64,000 nt of DNA from Lentinula raphanica (GCA_027919835.1 JANVFP010000028.1:310001-374000); one strand, 5' to 3'. Shown: positions 1-15,185, counted from the stretch's first letter. The notes: generated by a model from the letters alone, not told the origin. Numbers and translations are program-made.

Positions 1-1381
1 AGGCAGGAGAGGTCGACATAGACTGCAGGCTAGCAAAGCTTGCTGATCGTCGAAGAGGAAATCTCCAATGATATCAAAAATCTCCGCTGGAAACATATCG
101 AAGATGAACCAAAGTTATCTGGCCGATAGGTGTTCGTAGGTGAAAGGTGATCTGTTCGACAGTAATTTGTTGGACTCGATTTTGAAGGGCAAAAGGGATG
201 GAGTAGATTGCCAACACGAGGACTTTTATGCTCGATTGAGAGCAGGAACGTGATAAGAACGCCACCAAGAATTTACAGATTACGAGTTGGGTGTACCGGG
301 AGCACACCTCCACAATCGCTGAAAGTAGATTTTTCCGTTATCGGCGCGGGACCGGATTCAAATTGTAGAAGCAAAAATTTGAAGCGAGGTTCAAGGAGAT
401 TTACTGACGCTGACTGTGACCTGAATGCACCAAAGAGATCTCTGGGCAGGGATGCTAGTTCCGGTGTGGACTAGTGCTAGCTTCATCTGTCATCGGAATG
501 GTCTAGTGTGATATTAATGCTGACCTCGGTTTTTTCGCGGTCGGGAAGGAATTGATGCAAGTAAACAGGAGGACATCAACGTACTATGACTGGACACGAA
601 TATGGTGTCTCTCCATACTCAGCTGCCGAGGGAGCCCATCTCTTTCAGCTTCAGAGGTGTAGAGGTCAGCGTGCGACGAGGAAGCACAAGTGCCAATCAT
701 TAGCAATCCTAATCTGAGAAGATTGAGATTGCAGAATGGATCGGGATCTTTGGTGATTAAAAAAAGAAATGGCGATGAAAGGGGGAATCAGGCAGGAATC
801 AGGTCGGTTTCATTGGGAAACGAATGCTATTGACGAGTAGGTTTAGGTAGGCTTTCAATAAATGGCATGTACACTCATCTATGTAGGTGATCATGAGCAG
901 TGCCCGGGCAGTGCCTGCGAAAAGTCTGATAGAACAAGATACGGTCCTCGGTCCTTCAACAGTCTTAGGCATGATATCGCAAACCTCGCATCTGTTTTCT
1001 GTTATCCAACCGTATTTCAGTCATTCTCATTCACCTCATCCTAAATGTTCATGGGCTTGTATTACCCTTGATGCCAACACCGAACTTACCAGCTTCACTA
1101 GAAACTCAGCGGCGTTAGAAGAAGAGAGTCTATCGACCTCGTGACAAATCATAATGATCCTGGATGTTCCTTCGTATTAAATGCAGTGTTCATTCGAACG
1201 ATGAAAGGAAGAATAAATGCAACCACGAGAACGGGATGCGTGTAATAGACAGAGCATACCACTTGGGGAAACCTCAGCCCGCCGAGGGCCTAGTGAAAAG
1301 AGGAAGGAGATGTGTGTATTGCATGTCGGTATCTAGCATACCGCAACTATATAAAACGTTTGAAAGATTCTTTCTGGAAGA
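1..1381. other. No gene recognised (left edge)
   Basis: Only short unsupported reading frames occur here and none matches a family I recognise or shows a convincing splice pattern. The right part probably holds the 3' flank of the dehydrogenase gene that ends at 1382. I see no tRNA-like or repeated structure. Confidence 0.5.
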
Positions 1382-2885
1382 TCATAATGCTTTGACATCC
1401 AATTCAGCTGGCATTTCTTGTCCTGAGATGCCTGCAAGACAATTCTCAACAGCCAGAGTAGCCATAGCCAATCGTGTTTCGAATGAAGCACTTCCGATAT
1501 GAGGAAGGATATTACATCTTCATGTTTCCGGTTAGGATGCATTCTAAACAGGCTGTGCTTACTCACCTCGGTTCCTTGACCAACGGATGATCCTTTCCAA
1601 CATGAGGTTCACCTTCAACAACGTCAATACCTGCGCCCCAAATCCACTTCTCCCTCAACGCCTTTGCTAGAGCATCCGAGTCGACCACAGTCCCTCGCCC
1701 TGCATTCACGAGCACACTGTGTTTCTTCATTTTGCGAAGAAACTCTTCATTAACTAGATGTCGTGTCGAAGGTCCACCTGGAGCTAAAACGAAAAGTACG
1801 TCCGATTCCTTGGCAAGTGTATCTTTGTCTACGGGGCGCAAAGATTTGAGTTGGGGATGGTGCTGCTTGAGAATGGCTTCATCTCGTTCTTTCTTCGAGG
1901 AAGTCGCGGAGTTTGGATTAGAGGAGTAGATGCAATCGGTTACCCCAAAGGGAATCAAGCGCGCAAGGGTGGCATGTGAGATCCGACCGAATCCGAGGAA
2001 ACCAACCGTACGCGAGGGGGATATGTTGGACGTGCTGAGTTGAGGACCACAGAGCGCGAACGGTGCCCAGATGAATTTTGGCCACTGCGAGACTTTGATA
2101 AGTGACTAGCAAGGAACAAGATTCATGGGATTGAACGTACTAATCCTTCTCTCACAATTCCCATGGTCTCGTTCGCATTTCGACCAGCCATCAATGCGAG
2201 CATTACTGAGATATCGGCGACTATGTGATACCTTAGTGGCCGCATAGATGACGATAATGGGACTTTTACCGGCGTCAGTAAGTACATCGGGTGTGTAACC
2301 TAGTCGAATATTTCGTTCCACTAGCTTTGGTACGTGTATGTGCTCTGTTAGAAATATGAGTACGTTTGCAGGCAAGCAGATTTGTAAGACTCACCATAGC
2401 CCACGGACATCGTAGATACCACCTTGAGATTCGGACCAGCTGGAGATTGAGGTAACGATTACTTAGCTATAAGACCGATCGAAATCAAGAAGCAAGACTC
2501 ACCAGCATCCAGGAGCTCTGCGTTGACCTAATCGAGAGTGATAGGTCGGATCTCTGCTTAGCTATGCGAATACACAACGTACCAGTTCTGAAAAGACTAT
2601 CACGATCCCAGCAGCACCCTGTACATTCTTCAACAACCATTCACGATCACAGACGCAATCTTCAGTCCAGAGAACGACCTAAAAGATCATATGAGAAGAT
2701 CTCGAAGTTTTTTAGCCTCCTATTACCTCGAGATCGTCTCTTTTGACCAGTAGAGGCATTACATCTGGACCAAGGTCTCTGCATACCACGATCTTTGGTT
2801 TACTTGTTCTGAGATGGGACGAAAGCGAAGTCAGACGAGCTTTTGCGAGAGATACAGCTTGAGATATTGACCCATCAGGCTGCAT
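1382..2885 (-). CDS. D-2-hydroxyacid dehydrogenase (glyoxylate/hydroxypyruvate reductase type)
   Basis: NAD(P)H-dependent reduction of glyoxylate or hydroxypyruvate is the likely reaction, inferred from the GRHPR branch of the family. I join eight exons: 2885-2727, 2678-2583, 2527-2503, 2439-2395, 2344-2270, 2220-2141, 2084-1567 and 1517-1382. All introns are GT-AG and all phases agree, giving 377 aa. The start is the only ATG continuous with the first family block (KPKIVVCRDLGPDV). Later landmarks are VVSTMSVGYEHI, the DAVADISVMLAL helix, the Rossmann loop GFLGFGRIS, NAGRGTVVD (catalytic Arg), GIDVVEGEP (catalytic Glu) and LPHIGSAS (catalytic His). Length fits fungal GRHPR-like enzymes. It is divergent from CTP synthase with 265 bp between start codons, so the promoters are shared or abutting. 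Exact substrate is not readable from sequence. Confidence 0.92.
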
Positions 2886-3150
2886 GACTGGTGTTATTCA
2901 GCGGTGGTGGTAGTTATCTTAGAACGAAAGTGAAAGGTCATCCTCTTAAAAGTACGAGCGGAAGAACGGAGCGGCCCGTTTTGTCCCGCTCGCTTTCGGA
3001 TGACCGCAGCGGGTGCCGGAACACACGTGACATCGTTTACACGCCATACTTTTTTTTCTCTTCGAGATTGTACCAACCATCATCGACGCGTACTTCTTCA
3101 CGCAACCTAGCCTCTCTGATTGTGGGACTGCGCATCGAGGATAACTCATC
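2886..3150. promoter_or_regulatory. Divergent promoter between dehydrogenase and CTP synthase
   Basis: The 265 bp between the two divergent start codons must hold both 5' UTRs and core promoters. No clear TATA box is seen on either side. The stretch includes a GC-rich patch around 2955-3025. Confidence 0.5.
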
Positions 3151-5494
3151 ATGACAAAATACATCGTAGTGTCAGGCGGTGTCGTCAGTGGTATCGGAAA
3201 GGGTGTTATCGGTGCGATAACAATTTTCGACCATAGATCATGCAATATTAATAGTATCTCTGTGCAGCTTCTTCGACGGGGTTATTGCTCAAAACTACTG
3301 GCTTGAAAGTCACTGCTATCAAGATCGATCCTTACATGAATATCGATGCAGGAACGATGAGACCGCAGGAACATGGTGAATTGTTCCGTACATCGTCCAA
3401 GCAATCGACTAAAACTAGTTACAGGAGAAGTATATGTCTTGAATGATGGAGGAGAGGTTGACCTTGATCTTGGTAATTACGAACGCTACTTGAACGTGAC
3501 GCTTTCGCGGGACAATAACATCACGACCGGAAAAATCTACAGGGAGGTCATAGAGAAAGAGGTCAGTCAAACTCAAACCCTCCCGTAAGCATCGTTCATG
3601 ATTCTCGTTTAGCGCAAAGGAGACTATCTCGGCAAAACTGTGCAGGTGACATCTCTCCTTTATCCACAGTCATGTTCAATCTGTTATAGTAACCAAAATG
3701 CCAGATTGTTCCTCACATAACGAACGAGATCCAAGACTGGATCGAACGGGTGTCGAAAATTCCAGTCGATGAGACTGGAGAAGAACCGGATATCTGTATA
3801 GTCGAGGTAATTTCTACGTTCATTTTCGCGCACAAATCTGCTCATCTCATGTTGTTTCTCAGTTAGGTGGTACTGTAGGAGACATCGAGTCAGCCCCGTT
3901 CGTCGAAGCTATGCGTCAATTCCAGTTTCGCGTTGGCCACGAAAATTTCGCGCTCATCCACGTGTCTCTTGTGCCCGACATGCACGGCGAACAAAAAACA
4001 AAACCGACCCAAACCACCGTTCATTCTCTTCGCGGGTTAGGCCTACTCCCCGACCTCATTGCCTGTCGTCTTCTCGTTCCTCAGCCCCTCAGGCCAGATA
4101 CAAAAAGCAAGATATCCATGTTCTGTCATGTCGCTGCAGAACAGGTCTTTGGTGTCCATGACGTTTCATCAGTGTATCACGTACCGCTACTTTTACAATC
4201 TCAGGGGATCGTGGAGTATCTCACCAAACGGTTGAACCTAGAAGGGATCAAGATTCCGAAGGAAATGGTGGAAGGAGGGCAGTCGCTCTCAAAGCGCTGG
4301 CGCAAAATGACTTCTCAGTAAGCCTTCTTTGCTCTTGACCTAATTGACGACTGATGATCACTAGATCCGAGAGGGCCTTTGACACGGTGAACATCGTTCT
4401 AGTGGGCAAGTATACCGACCTCAAAGATTCTTATATGTCCGTCACAAAATCTTTGGAGCATTCTGCTTTTCGAGTGAATCGTAAGCTGACTGTACATGTA
4501 AGTCGCGGTGCTAGATTGTCCCAATCAGATTCTAGTGACACCTTCACAGTGGGTCGAATCATCCGATCTAGAACCCGAAACGCAAGAGAGCGCCCCTGCT
4601 AGGTATCACGATGCCTGGCGAGCTGTCGTAGGTGCCGGGTAAGCCCCTTACAGTACCCGTCGAAATTTTCTGGCTGAAGCTCATACTTCCTACCTTCTTA
4701 GAGGGATTCTCGTACCCGGTGGTTTTGGTAATCGAGGTATCGAAGGGATGCTCCTCGCCATAAAATATGCTCGCGAACAGCGCATACCTTATCTTGGAAT
4801 CTGTCTCGGCTTTCAACTGGCTGTTATTGAATGGTCTCGCAACGTCCTGAATATACCCGACGCCACTTCGACCGAGTTTGACCAAGACACCAAAAGCCCT
4901 GCGATTATCTTCATGCCAGAAATCTCCAAAACACACATGGGTGGGACAATGCGTCTGGGTTTGAGGCCGACGGTTTTCGAGGAAGGCACGGAAACGTGGT
5001 CGAAAGTGAGAAAGCTCTATGGGGGTGCAGGCAAGATTTGGGAAAGGCATCGTCATAGATACGAAGTCAATCCTGATTGGGTCGAGAACTTGTCTGCCAG
5101 TGGATTGCCGTTCATAGGCAAAGATGAAAAAGGCGAACGAATGCAAGTGCTTGAACTACGTGGTGTGTAGCTTCTTCCTGTCTCGCCCCTTTGTTTGCCC
5201 TTGCTCAAATCTTCTATCCACCTCGCTTGTTTAGATCATCCCTTCTTCGTGGGTCTACAAGCTCATCCCGAGTTCTGTACTCGCCCTCTGAATCCGTCTC
5301 CTCCTTTCCTCGGATTTGTTGCTGCTGCCTCGGCCCCAAGTGTGTTGCAAGAGCAACTTCTACATCAACTCGAACATTTCATTCCCCCGCATCCTGAAGA
5401 CGCTATGGTTAGTGAAGCTGAACTGAGGAACGGACATCCGGTCGCATATGGCAAGGACCATGTCCTCGTCAATGGTACCTCGTCTTCGCCATGA
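3151..5494 (+). CDS. URA7: CTP synthase (glutamine-hydrolysing)
   Basis: Makes CTP from UTP, ATP and glutamine, the last step of pyrimidine nucleotide synthesis. Ten exons join in frame: 3151-3211, 3268-3375, 3425-3561, 3613-3645, 3705-3806, 3863-4317, 4365-4497, 4550-4638, 4702-5162 and 5235-5494, giving 612 aa. The N-terminal synthetase domain starts [18 protein letters not shown] and contains [37 protein letters not shown] and [18 protein letters not shown]. The C-terminal glutaminase domain has the oxyanion strand [10 protein letters not shown], the nucleophile Cys in [10 protein letters not shown] and the His-Glu pair in GLQAHPEF. The block that normally reads MSPxEHGE reads MRPQEHGE here, an unusual Ser-to-Arg change. 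The last exon ends with a hydrophilic tail. Identification is secure and the end is the first in-frame stop. Confidence 0.96.
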
Positions 5495-6736
5495 TCTCAT
5501 TGAAGTAAGTCCGAAATCGAATTCATACGAAGTTGATTTCACTACTAACAGTCTTCTAAGTATCGCGTTTCTGTGCTTAGAATCTCAACTTTTGGAAAAT
5601 GTCACATCTTCTGCGACCAGTTGTATATCCCTCAATGAAAATTACCTTACATCGTACTGTATAATCGTATGCAAAGGACTGTATAATCATTCTGCTGCTT
5701 GTATCTTTAGACTGTTGCGCCCTCCCTGTATTTCTAACCTTACGTAATACGTAGAATTTCTACCCCCTCCGGGAATCCCAATGCAGAATTCTCATGTGGA
5801 ATCGCTTCGGCTTTGAAAATTTCTCTTACGAAAGACTCGTGTTCATCTTCACTCTCCGAGGGTAAGTTCATGTGTCTTGATTCTACTGAAGAATGACTGA
5901 AAATGGAGAACTTCACAGAGCAATTTCTGTGGCAATGGCGATTCTGTCGAGGAACGAACGTTGACCGGACAGTTCATGTCCTCCAGAACTGTCTCCCACA
6001 TTCTCTAGGTCTTTTTTGCATTGTGCGTTGAGTATTGACTGTGTACTAATTCGGTGCTAAGTTTGGTGGCAATCGTTCTATCAATACCTCTTTGGATCAC
6101 TAGGCCACTGGCCAGGTTAATGCAAAGCAGCACTTCCGCGAAATCACACCTTCTCCTTCGAGAAATAACGCAGCGGCTAGTATCCCGACAGCTCATCAGC
6201 AATTCATGTCCGTTCAAATCGAGTTCAGGAACGGAGGAACGGTGCACATTAGATCCCCTACGGTACTAATGCAGTCAACTCGGGATTCGACGGACAACTT
6301 ACAAGACAATCGGATGATTGTAGCCTGCAGGCGCCAGATATCCAGCTCGTACGCAGTATGTAATAGATCTTTAACTCGCGTGGGAGTTTCATGATTCACT
6401 TAAACTCTTAGGACTTTGAGGCAAAGCAGATGAAGGCTACTCTGAGACGGAAACGTCTGCAATACGTGTCTTTGGCGAGGGTCTGCGCTCGTCCCCCGCG
6501 GAACACGTTGTGTCTTCATTTTTAGAATCCCGGTTTCGAGGTGGAACGATTCCAATGAACAAGCTCAGAATTCCTAGGCTGATTCTTTCAGAATAGAAGT
6601 TTGAGATAGTCGCCGTTCTAGATGGAAAGGCATAAAAACGGGACTGCTGGCTTAAGCTAAACCCCCCATCCGTCCTTTCTTTCCCTCTTCACTGCATCAT
6701 CTTTTCTTTGCTTTTCGGAACGCGTCGAAATCCAGA
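5495..6736. other. Intergenic, no gene recognised
   Basis: Between the CTP synthase stop and the next start codon I find only short frames without family resemblance or splice continuity. The right end, with a CT-rich stretch at about 6661-6715, resembles the 5' leader of the following gene. Confidence 0.5.
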
Positions 6737-7515
6737 ATGCCTTTGTCTTTGGCTAGAGTTACTCTCGTCATCATCCAAGCACTCGCGAATCAGTGGGCCC
6801 TTACTCCTCCAAACCCCACACACCAAAAAAGTCGTTATCATACCGAGGAAATGTATATTCTGCAAATCGCTCCGCTTATTTTCAAAGTAAGTTTCGGCGT
6901 GAACTGTCTCTGATTTTCTCATAACAAATGCGCTTTTAGGCACATACAATAATCATGTGGATGTGTGCTTGCTTCGAAACGATGCACTACTTCAGCAATC
7001 TGTCTGTATTTGGCGCCTCGACTATAGCGTTACCTTTTCCTGTGCCTGCGATGAAAACACTGGTCTGCCCTGCCACATCCAGCCCTCGAATCAGCATTTC
7101 GCCACTGTTCCTCATCGGGATCGTGGCGGTCGTGTTGGGTTCATATATCCGCTTGAACTGTTTCAAGGCACTTGGCAAAATGTTCACGTTCGATCTCACC
7201 GTCCACCCCGAACACCGCCTTGTTACAACGTCGTTCTACGGTTATGTGCGACACCCGGCCTACACAGGCAGTATGCTGCTCGTAGCTGGCCTGACCTTGT
7301 CGCATCTCACCGCGGGGAGCTGGCTAACAGAGTGCGGGCCTCTGAACAGTCGTGGAAGCGCCCTGGTGGTCTGGGCTGCCTGGTGGGTCTGGACGCTAGC
7401 AGTGGGCGTAAGTAGAGCAGAAGCTGAGGACAAGCAAATGCAAAAAATGTTTCCTGTCGAATGGGATAAATACGCAGAGAACGTGGCATGGTGGTTTTTC
7501 CCCGGGTTAGCTTAG
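6737..7515 (+). CDS. Isoprenylcysteine carboxyl methyltransferase-like membrane protein
   Basis: Two exons (6737-6886, 6940-7515; one GT-AG intron) encode 241 aa. The protein has several hydrophobic segments: N-terminal MPLSLARVTLVIIQAL, then around residues 63-80 and 109-129, and further segments in the second half. The C-terminal half carries the ICMT hallmark RHPAYTG, followed by a membrane segment and the conserved acidic tail RAEAEDKQMQK with VEWDKYAE. Enzymes of this family use SAM to methylate the C-terminal prenylated cysteine of CaaX proteins in the ER membrane. Mushroom genomes carry many divergent paralogues whose substrates are unknown, so the true Ste14 role is not assured. The start is the ATG giving a continuous hydrophobic first exon. 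Confidence 0.85.
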
Positions 7516-8025
7516 GTTCGGAACGGGGAAAAGGTGGGATAGACTAAGTGAGCGTACACTTTATTCTTTGTGGTACGACTGTCTAAACAGTGATCTCCAG
7601 ATGCTCATGCAATTGACGACCTTACGGGTACGATTCGCGCAACGCATAATACAGTAATTCTGCGTGTACGGAATATGACACGGGATGAATTACTCTCAAA
7701 CAGTGTAGTGCAACCACGAGACGATTCAATTTTATTTATATATTCTTAAACTCTTGCCGAAGTACCGTTTGCTCAATCTGAGGCGCTAGCAAGCACACTA
7801 GGTAATACTGTCCCGTCTTCGTTGTTGTTGTTGAACAACAATTCTACCCTTCGCTGTTGAGATACACATCGTATTGTCTGTATGGTGACTATGCAAAGGA
7901 ACTTCAGGGAACTTCTAGAAGAGCGACGTCACCACTGAACATGTTGGATCAATCTCCTAGAAGGTCCACACTAGCGACACACTGATGCGTACTAAGGAAT
8001 TTCGGTACATGTCTCGAAACCAAAG
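7516..8025. other. Intergenic, no gene recognised
   Basis: A 510-bp stretch between two convergent genes, presumably their 3' UTRs. An AT-rich stretch at about 7727-7750 could serve 3' end formation. I see no coding signal. Confidence 0.5.
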
Positions 8026-9189
8026 CTACCTTCGGGTCACAGACCATTCCATAACGTGATAAGGGTCTTTGTTTCCAGGATATGTACCAAACAAATCATC
8101 GCCTCCAATCTCCTTTCTGAGCCGTGCCTTCACTTCTACATGATCCTTACCCCACAGATCCTCCCACAGTTCTTTCCAGCTTTCTGGCGAGTGACAGAAC
8201 ATATATCGCTCACTTCCGGTAGGATGCCAGAATCCCCTTTCCACCCTTGATCCATGCACTCCGAATATCATCGAGCCCGGTTCAGGAGAGAGAAGGCTTG
8301 CCAGGGCGGAGGCGATCTGCTTCTGACCATCTTCACCGAATAAGTGGAAGAAGGCTCCGCAAAAACATGCCGAGAGGTGACCGCGAAGGGGATTGAGTGA
8401 AGTGAGGGACTTCAAATCAGGAACGGGTGTAGACGGTGGTTTCCTCATTGTGTATGGTTCGATGGCTTCGAGAAAATCTGTGTCAAATATGTCTCCCTGA
8501 ATGAACGGCACAGGGAATGACTGATCAGTTGATTTGAACATTTCGTGACCGAGATCCCAAAAGTCTGGACAGGCAATGAAACAATATGAGTCACAATCCA
8601 GGTGGAAATGAGGTATGTATATGAAGGACTACCTTTGTGAAGATCAGATGCAATCACATTCTCTACTGGATAACCGTCTCGAATAGCCTTTCGAGTATCA
8701 TTCCCGACTACAATCCAACAAGAGCGATACGGTCAGTGAAGTTCGATCCAAGTCGATATGAATACTGGACTGACAACAGCAGGCCAGATCCAGAAATATA
8801 GCTCCCTTTCGTTGCTTTCCTAAGTTCAAAAATTCCTGGTAAGCAGGAAGACGCGCTATCTTCAATCTTGATATACTTGGTCATGAGTTAATCGATATAT
8901 CCTTTGTGTCAATTGTTTTACCTGGTGAATTCGAAAATGCGGATACAAGGATAACGATAAATCTACAGGTTCGAACCGTTATTTTTTTTTTTTTTGGCTG
9001 TGCATACTAATAGAAAAGTAGAAAACATACCGAGTATGCCTTGGCTTGAACGGTAATGATATGCTCTCTGAGTTTATGTTCATATTGTACTTTCGTTTCT
9101 TCTTGAAAGAATCGCAATTCTTCTGCATCTAGCTCATAGAAATGCTTTTCCAGTGGCATCTTGTATATCTTCGATAGCTCATTGTCCAT
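8026..9189 (-). CDS. SAM-dependent methyltransferase, AusD-like
   Basis: Five exons (9189-9031, 8962-8922, 8866-8775, 8707-8633, 8564-8026) join in frame to 301 aa. The N-terminal helical part (YELDAEELRFFQEETK) leads to IARLPAYQEFL and the SAM-binding motif LDLACCFGNDTRKAI, which is rebuilt across an intron. Then come VIASDLHKDFWDLGHEMF, FIQGDIFD, the HLSACFCGAFFHLFGEDGQ block, GSMIFGVHGSR and C-terminal HVMEWSVTRR. This arrangement is typical of fungal methyltransferases related to AusD of meroterpenoid clusters, though many such genes lie outside clusters. Substrate is unknown. No polyketide or terpene synthase lies nearby, only a GMC oxidoreductase that starts 324 bp away on the opposite strand. 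Poly-T at about 8985-8998 lies in the first intron. Confidence 0.88.
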
Positions 9190-9512
9190 GATAGTATAAT
9201 GAGTATGCAGTTGGTGTGAAGATGTTGCCAGACTTGCGGAGCAGGTCAGGGCAGGACAGGTAACTTCCGGCAGTTCTCATGATTATATCCAGAATAGTTC
9301 GATAGCAAACATAGTTCATTCACATATGGCGTGCGACCAAGTTCATTCAACATATATTGATACTAGTTCTTTGGAAGCCAAAAATGATGAGACAATGGAA
9401 TGAGATAAATATAGAATCTGATAATAACAAGAGATCCGACGTCATCGCATTATTGATGACTAGTACTACTATATAGTCTTTGCTATCTCAAAGCTACAAA
9501 TGAGTATTGAAC
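9190..9512. promoter_or_regulatory. Divergent promoter: methyltransferase / GMC oxidoreductase
   Basis: A 323-bp AT-rich spacer. A TATA-like element (ctatatag at about 9469-9476) lies roughly 40 bp upstream of the GMC start codon. The base composition changes here from mixed to AT-rich. Confidence 0.4.
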
Positions 9513-12139
<2,627 letters not shown>

Positions 12140-12962
12140 TTTGAAAAATATACATCTTTTACTGCAATACTGTATTTCTATGTATAATTATAACTAATAC
12201 CTGCATGTCTAAGTTTGAGACAACATGATCAGGTCAGTTTTCATAATTACATGGGTAATCAGGCCTTCTATTAGCTGCATTATTAGGAAGTATATATTAC
12301 AAATAAAAGGTTCTTAACATTTTCAGCAAAAAATTTGATTTCTGCTGATGTCACAGTAAAAAAAAATCAGAAGCCCCAAAAGTTATTGAATTTAGTCACA
12401 TCAGAAACATGCAAGTTAATAGTGCTATTGATAGCTGTCAGTTGGCATTTGAATCAGAAAAATACCTCTGACCATGAATCATTTAAAGGCACTAGGGATT
12501 TTCTCAAAAGTCTGTTGGTTTTGAAATTTTAAAACATCCAAGCTCTCAAATTATTTTCTTCATAGATATTAAGGATCACTTCTGGGTTGTCTAAGAAGCA
12601 ACTCAAATATTTTCAAGTAAACTTTGGTTTTTTGAGAATAACTTGGGATCTTTGAGTGTTCTCAAAAGCTTGAATATTCTGAAGTGTTTCCCAATAATTA
12701 TCCTGGAGATTCCTTGAGGTTTTTCATGCTTTCTGAAAATCTTTGTATATTTTTGAATATGTTTGAGTATCACTGAAAAACATTTAGATGTCCTTGAAGA
12801 TTTACAGTTTGAGATATCAAAAATGATACAAAATAATATTCAACATAAATATCTGTTATTACCTTATCAACATTGTATCACTTTATCCATTCTGGTCAAT
12901 TCAATATCATGGCCTGCAGTAGCCTGTATTGAACTTAGTTTCATATATTGTGCTATAAAAGT
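12140..12962. other. AT-rich intergenic sequence
   Basis: Between two convergent genes. It contains stretches such as ggatctttgagtgttctc and ttgaggtttttcatgctttc (12648-12735) that faintly resemble the decamer repeats of the mosaic at 43.6 kb, so it may be a decayed element end. No coding signal is seen. Confidence 0.35.
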
Positions 12963-14540
12963 TCAAATTACCTTCGGAGTATCTTTCATGACCTCTATAC
13001 TTCTCTGTAACTGAATAACTGTTGTAGATGCAGCCTGATTGCTACTGCTGATATCAGAATTCTGTATTTGAAGTGATTGCAGATTTAATGAATGAATATG
13101 CTCATTGGTCTTTTGGAGAACAATTCTACTGCCAGGTCGAGAATTCAATGAAGCCATAAGAGCATTTGAATATACTGTAGTAATGGAAGATTGTCAGTTG
13201 ATATTTTTCTTCTATTTAAAGTTACTATGCTTACTTTTGCATAGCATGAGAGCACTTTCAAAAAGTCAGACACAGAAAAGTCACTGGCTATAGCTTTCAA
13301 CCTACATTGTGAAATGTAGATTGTTACTTTGGAAAGTTTGAAACAATATAAGCTCCAGAATTGCTGAAGTAGCAGTTACTGCTCCAGTCTCAACAGTAAG
13401 ATGTATAAGATGAGTTATTATTCTTTCTGTTTGCTTGATGGTGATATTCCTTTTTGCAGAATAAAGCTATTATAGGATTGAGTCAACTTTGAATGATATT
13501 ACTCCTTGATCAATATTACCAGGTAGAGCATTGATAATGCAATTATCTTTGAAAAATTTATATCTTTAGTTCAGGTTTAGTCTAATGTTAGTTCTGAGCT
13601 TACCACATCAGCAAGAGCTGCACCTCCTAGCCATATCTAATAAGAGGTAATTAGAATTCTGAAACTATGAACAAAGGTTATGAGGCATACAATAGTTCTA
13701 GCAAACATATTAGCTTTGTGAAGTAGAGCAATATCTTGTAATGCAATGAATCCTATTCCAATTGCCCATGCTGCAGCGCATTGAGCAAGAGCAAGCTGAA
13801 TATAACAATATAGTACTTAATAATCAATTTATACAATTTGAAATAAAAATGCACATACAATTATAATAAGGACAGGAATAACATGCCAATTGCCCAAGCT
13901 GTAAATTCGCCAAGAAAAGAATATTTGCACCCATGCAGCAACTAAAACATCTGTTAGTTAAAAAGCTGTAATAGTTTGTGCAAGCAGTTACCAATTCCTG
14001 ATACACAAGGTAAAGCTATGAATGTCCATCCTGGAAACTGAAGTACAGATGGATGACCCCATCCTGTGCAAAGTGTATGCCAGCCTGATGTTGCAACAAC
14101 AACACTTTGAAACACATCAAGCACAAAGATAATATAGACTGTAGATACTGAAAATTTAGTTCAAGACTTATGATCTCATAAAGAATTGAAATAACAACCT
14201 GTTCCTTTCATAATATATGAGTCAAGAGGAAATGAAAGGTGATATATGTCTAGAATTCTAATATGAACTTCTAATCTTCAAGAATTGTTACAATAATACT
14301 CACATAGTTGTACAATAGATATCCCAAATAAGCACCAGCTAAAGATTGATCCAATGAACTGAAAATATAACTGAGTGAGAGACAATCAATTTTGAGCAAT
14401 CAGAATATATACCACAGGTCCAATTCTGTATTTCCAAAATTATTTGAGATTCATTGGGAGAACAGTGTTTGGACTTACAATAGAAGGATGTCAATGGGAA
14501 TAGGCATTTCAGGTTGAGTCTGGTTGTTGACTGAAGTCAT
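12963..14540 (-). CDS. DUF6534-family multi-spanning membrane protein
   Basis: Not visible as a long open frame because about ten introns cut it, but the pieces join in frame. The first exon, 14540-14479 (MTSVNNQTQPEMPIPIDILL), continues as LIGPV, FIGSIFSWCLFGISIVQLY, a YHLSFPLDSY loop, VYIIFVLDVFQSVVVAT with GWHTLCTGWGHP, and VAAWVQIFFSWRIYSLG. Then follow VIPVLIII, LALAQCAAAWAIGIGF, ADV/IIALSMLYL, and TERIITHLIHLTVETGAVTA. The end is KIYSNALMASLNSRPGSR. About seven hydrophobic helices followed by the LTVETG and YSNALMASLNSR blocks match the fungal DUF6534 architecture, a family of unknown function expanded in Agaricomycetes. The C-terminal tail (to TGA 12963-12965) is soluble. A further 3' exon is possible because the last codons include a GTAATT donor-like site. 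Codon use is AT-rich like the GMC gene. Confidence 0.75.
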
Positions 14541-14803
14541 ACTGTACAGTATTCCTGCAGTTGAGGAAATTCTGCAGGTTACTTATGTAGTTCTGAGCTA
14601 TTGATTATATCTCAAGATTCTCATTTGATACTTCACATCCTAGTATTCAGCCAAGATCATCTGGGATCTGATATTATCAATTGATATTTTTTTAATATCA
14701 GAATCTGATGCAGCTCACTACAACAATACATGTTGTAAGGGCTTTTTACTCCAAGTCATTCAATGTGTTTGCACATATAAGGAAAGAGGGCCTCAATATA
14801 GCT
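14541..14803. other. AT-rich upstream region of DUF6534 gene
   Basis: Presumed promoter and 5' flank of the minus-strand gene ending at 14540. I see no further coding sequence. Confidence 0.4.
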
Positions 14804-15185
14804 CTTGTGACTCTGCTGTAATTTGTGTATGTATAAATATGTCAAGATTCCTGCTAGGACATCAAATTGGTGATTGTTGATCAATGCATTACAACTATTG
14901 ACAGATTCCACTACCATGTGGAGATGAGGTGATTATCACTTTTCTTGCTCCACTGTTGTATGTGCACAAGTACATATAGTAAGATTGTGCTGGATTGTGA
15001 CTCTGCTGTAATTTGTATGTGTATAAATATGTCAAGATTCCTGCTAGGACATCAAATTGGTGATTGTTGATCAATGCATTACAACTATTGACAGACTCCA
15101 CTACCATGTGGAGATGAAGTGATTATCACTTTTCTTGCTCCACTGTTGTATGTGCACAAGTACATATAGTAAGATTGTGCTGGAT
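14804..15185. repeat. 190-bp direct tandem repeat, two copies
   Basis: Copy 1 starts with tgtgactctgctgtaatttg near 14806 and copy 2 with the same words near 14996, an offset of exactly 190 bp. The copies end at gattgtgctgga (near 14985 and 15175). They differ at only a few positions, so the duplication is fairly recent. No open frame is shared across the copies. Confidence 0.85.

Noticed and set aside
862..1144. Overlapping plus-strand frames near the left edge
   Set aside because: Two frames overlap with no family match, no splice signals and no clear promoter.
8960..8999. ggttcgaacc followed by a T run, resembling a tRNA B box and Pol III terminator
   Set aside because: No A box at the right distance and no acceptor stem can be formed. 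The bases overlap the second exon and first intron of the methyltransferase.
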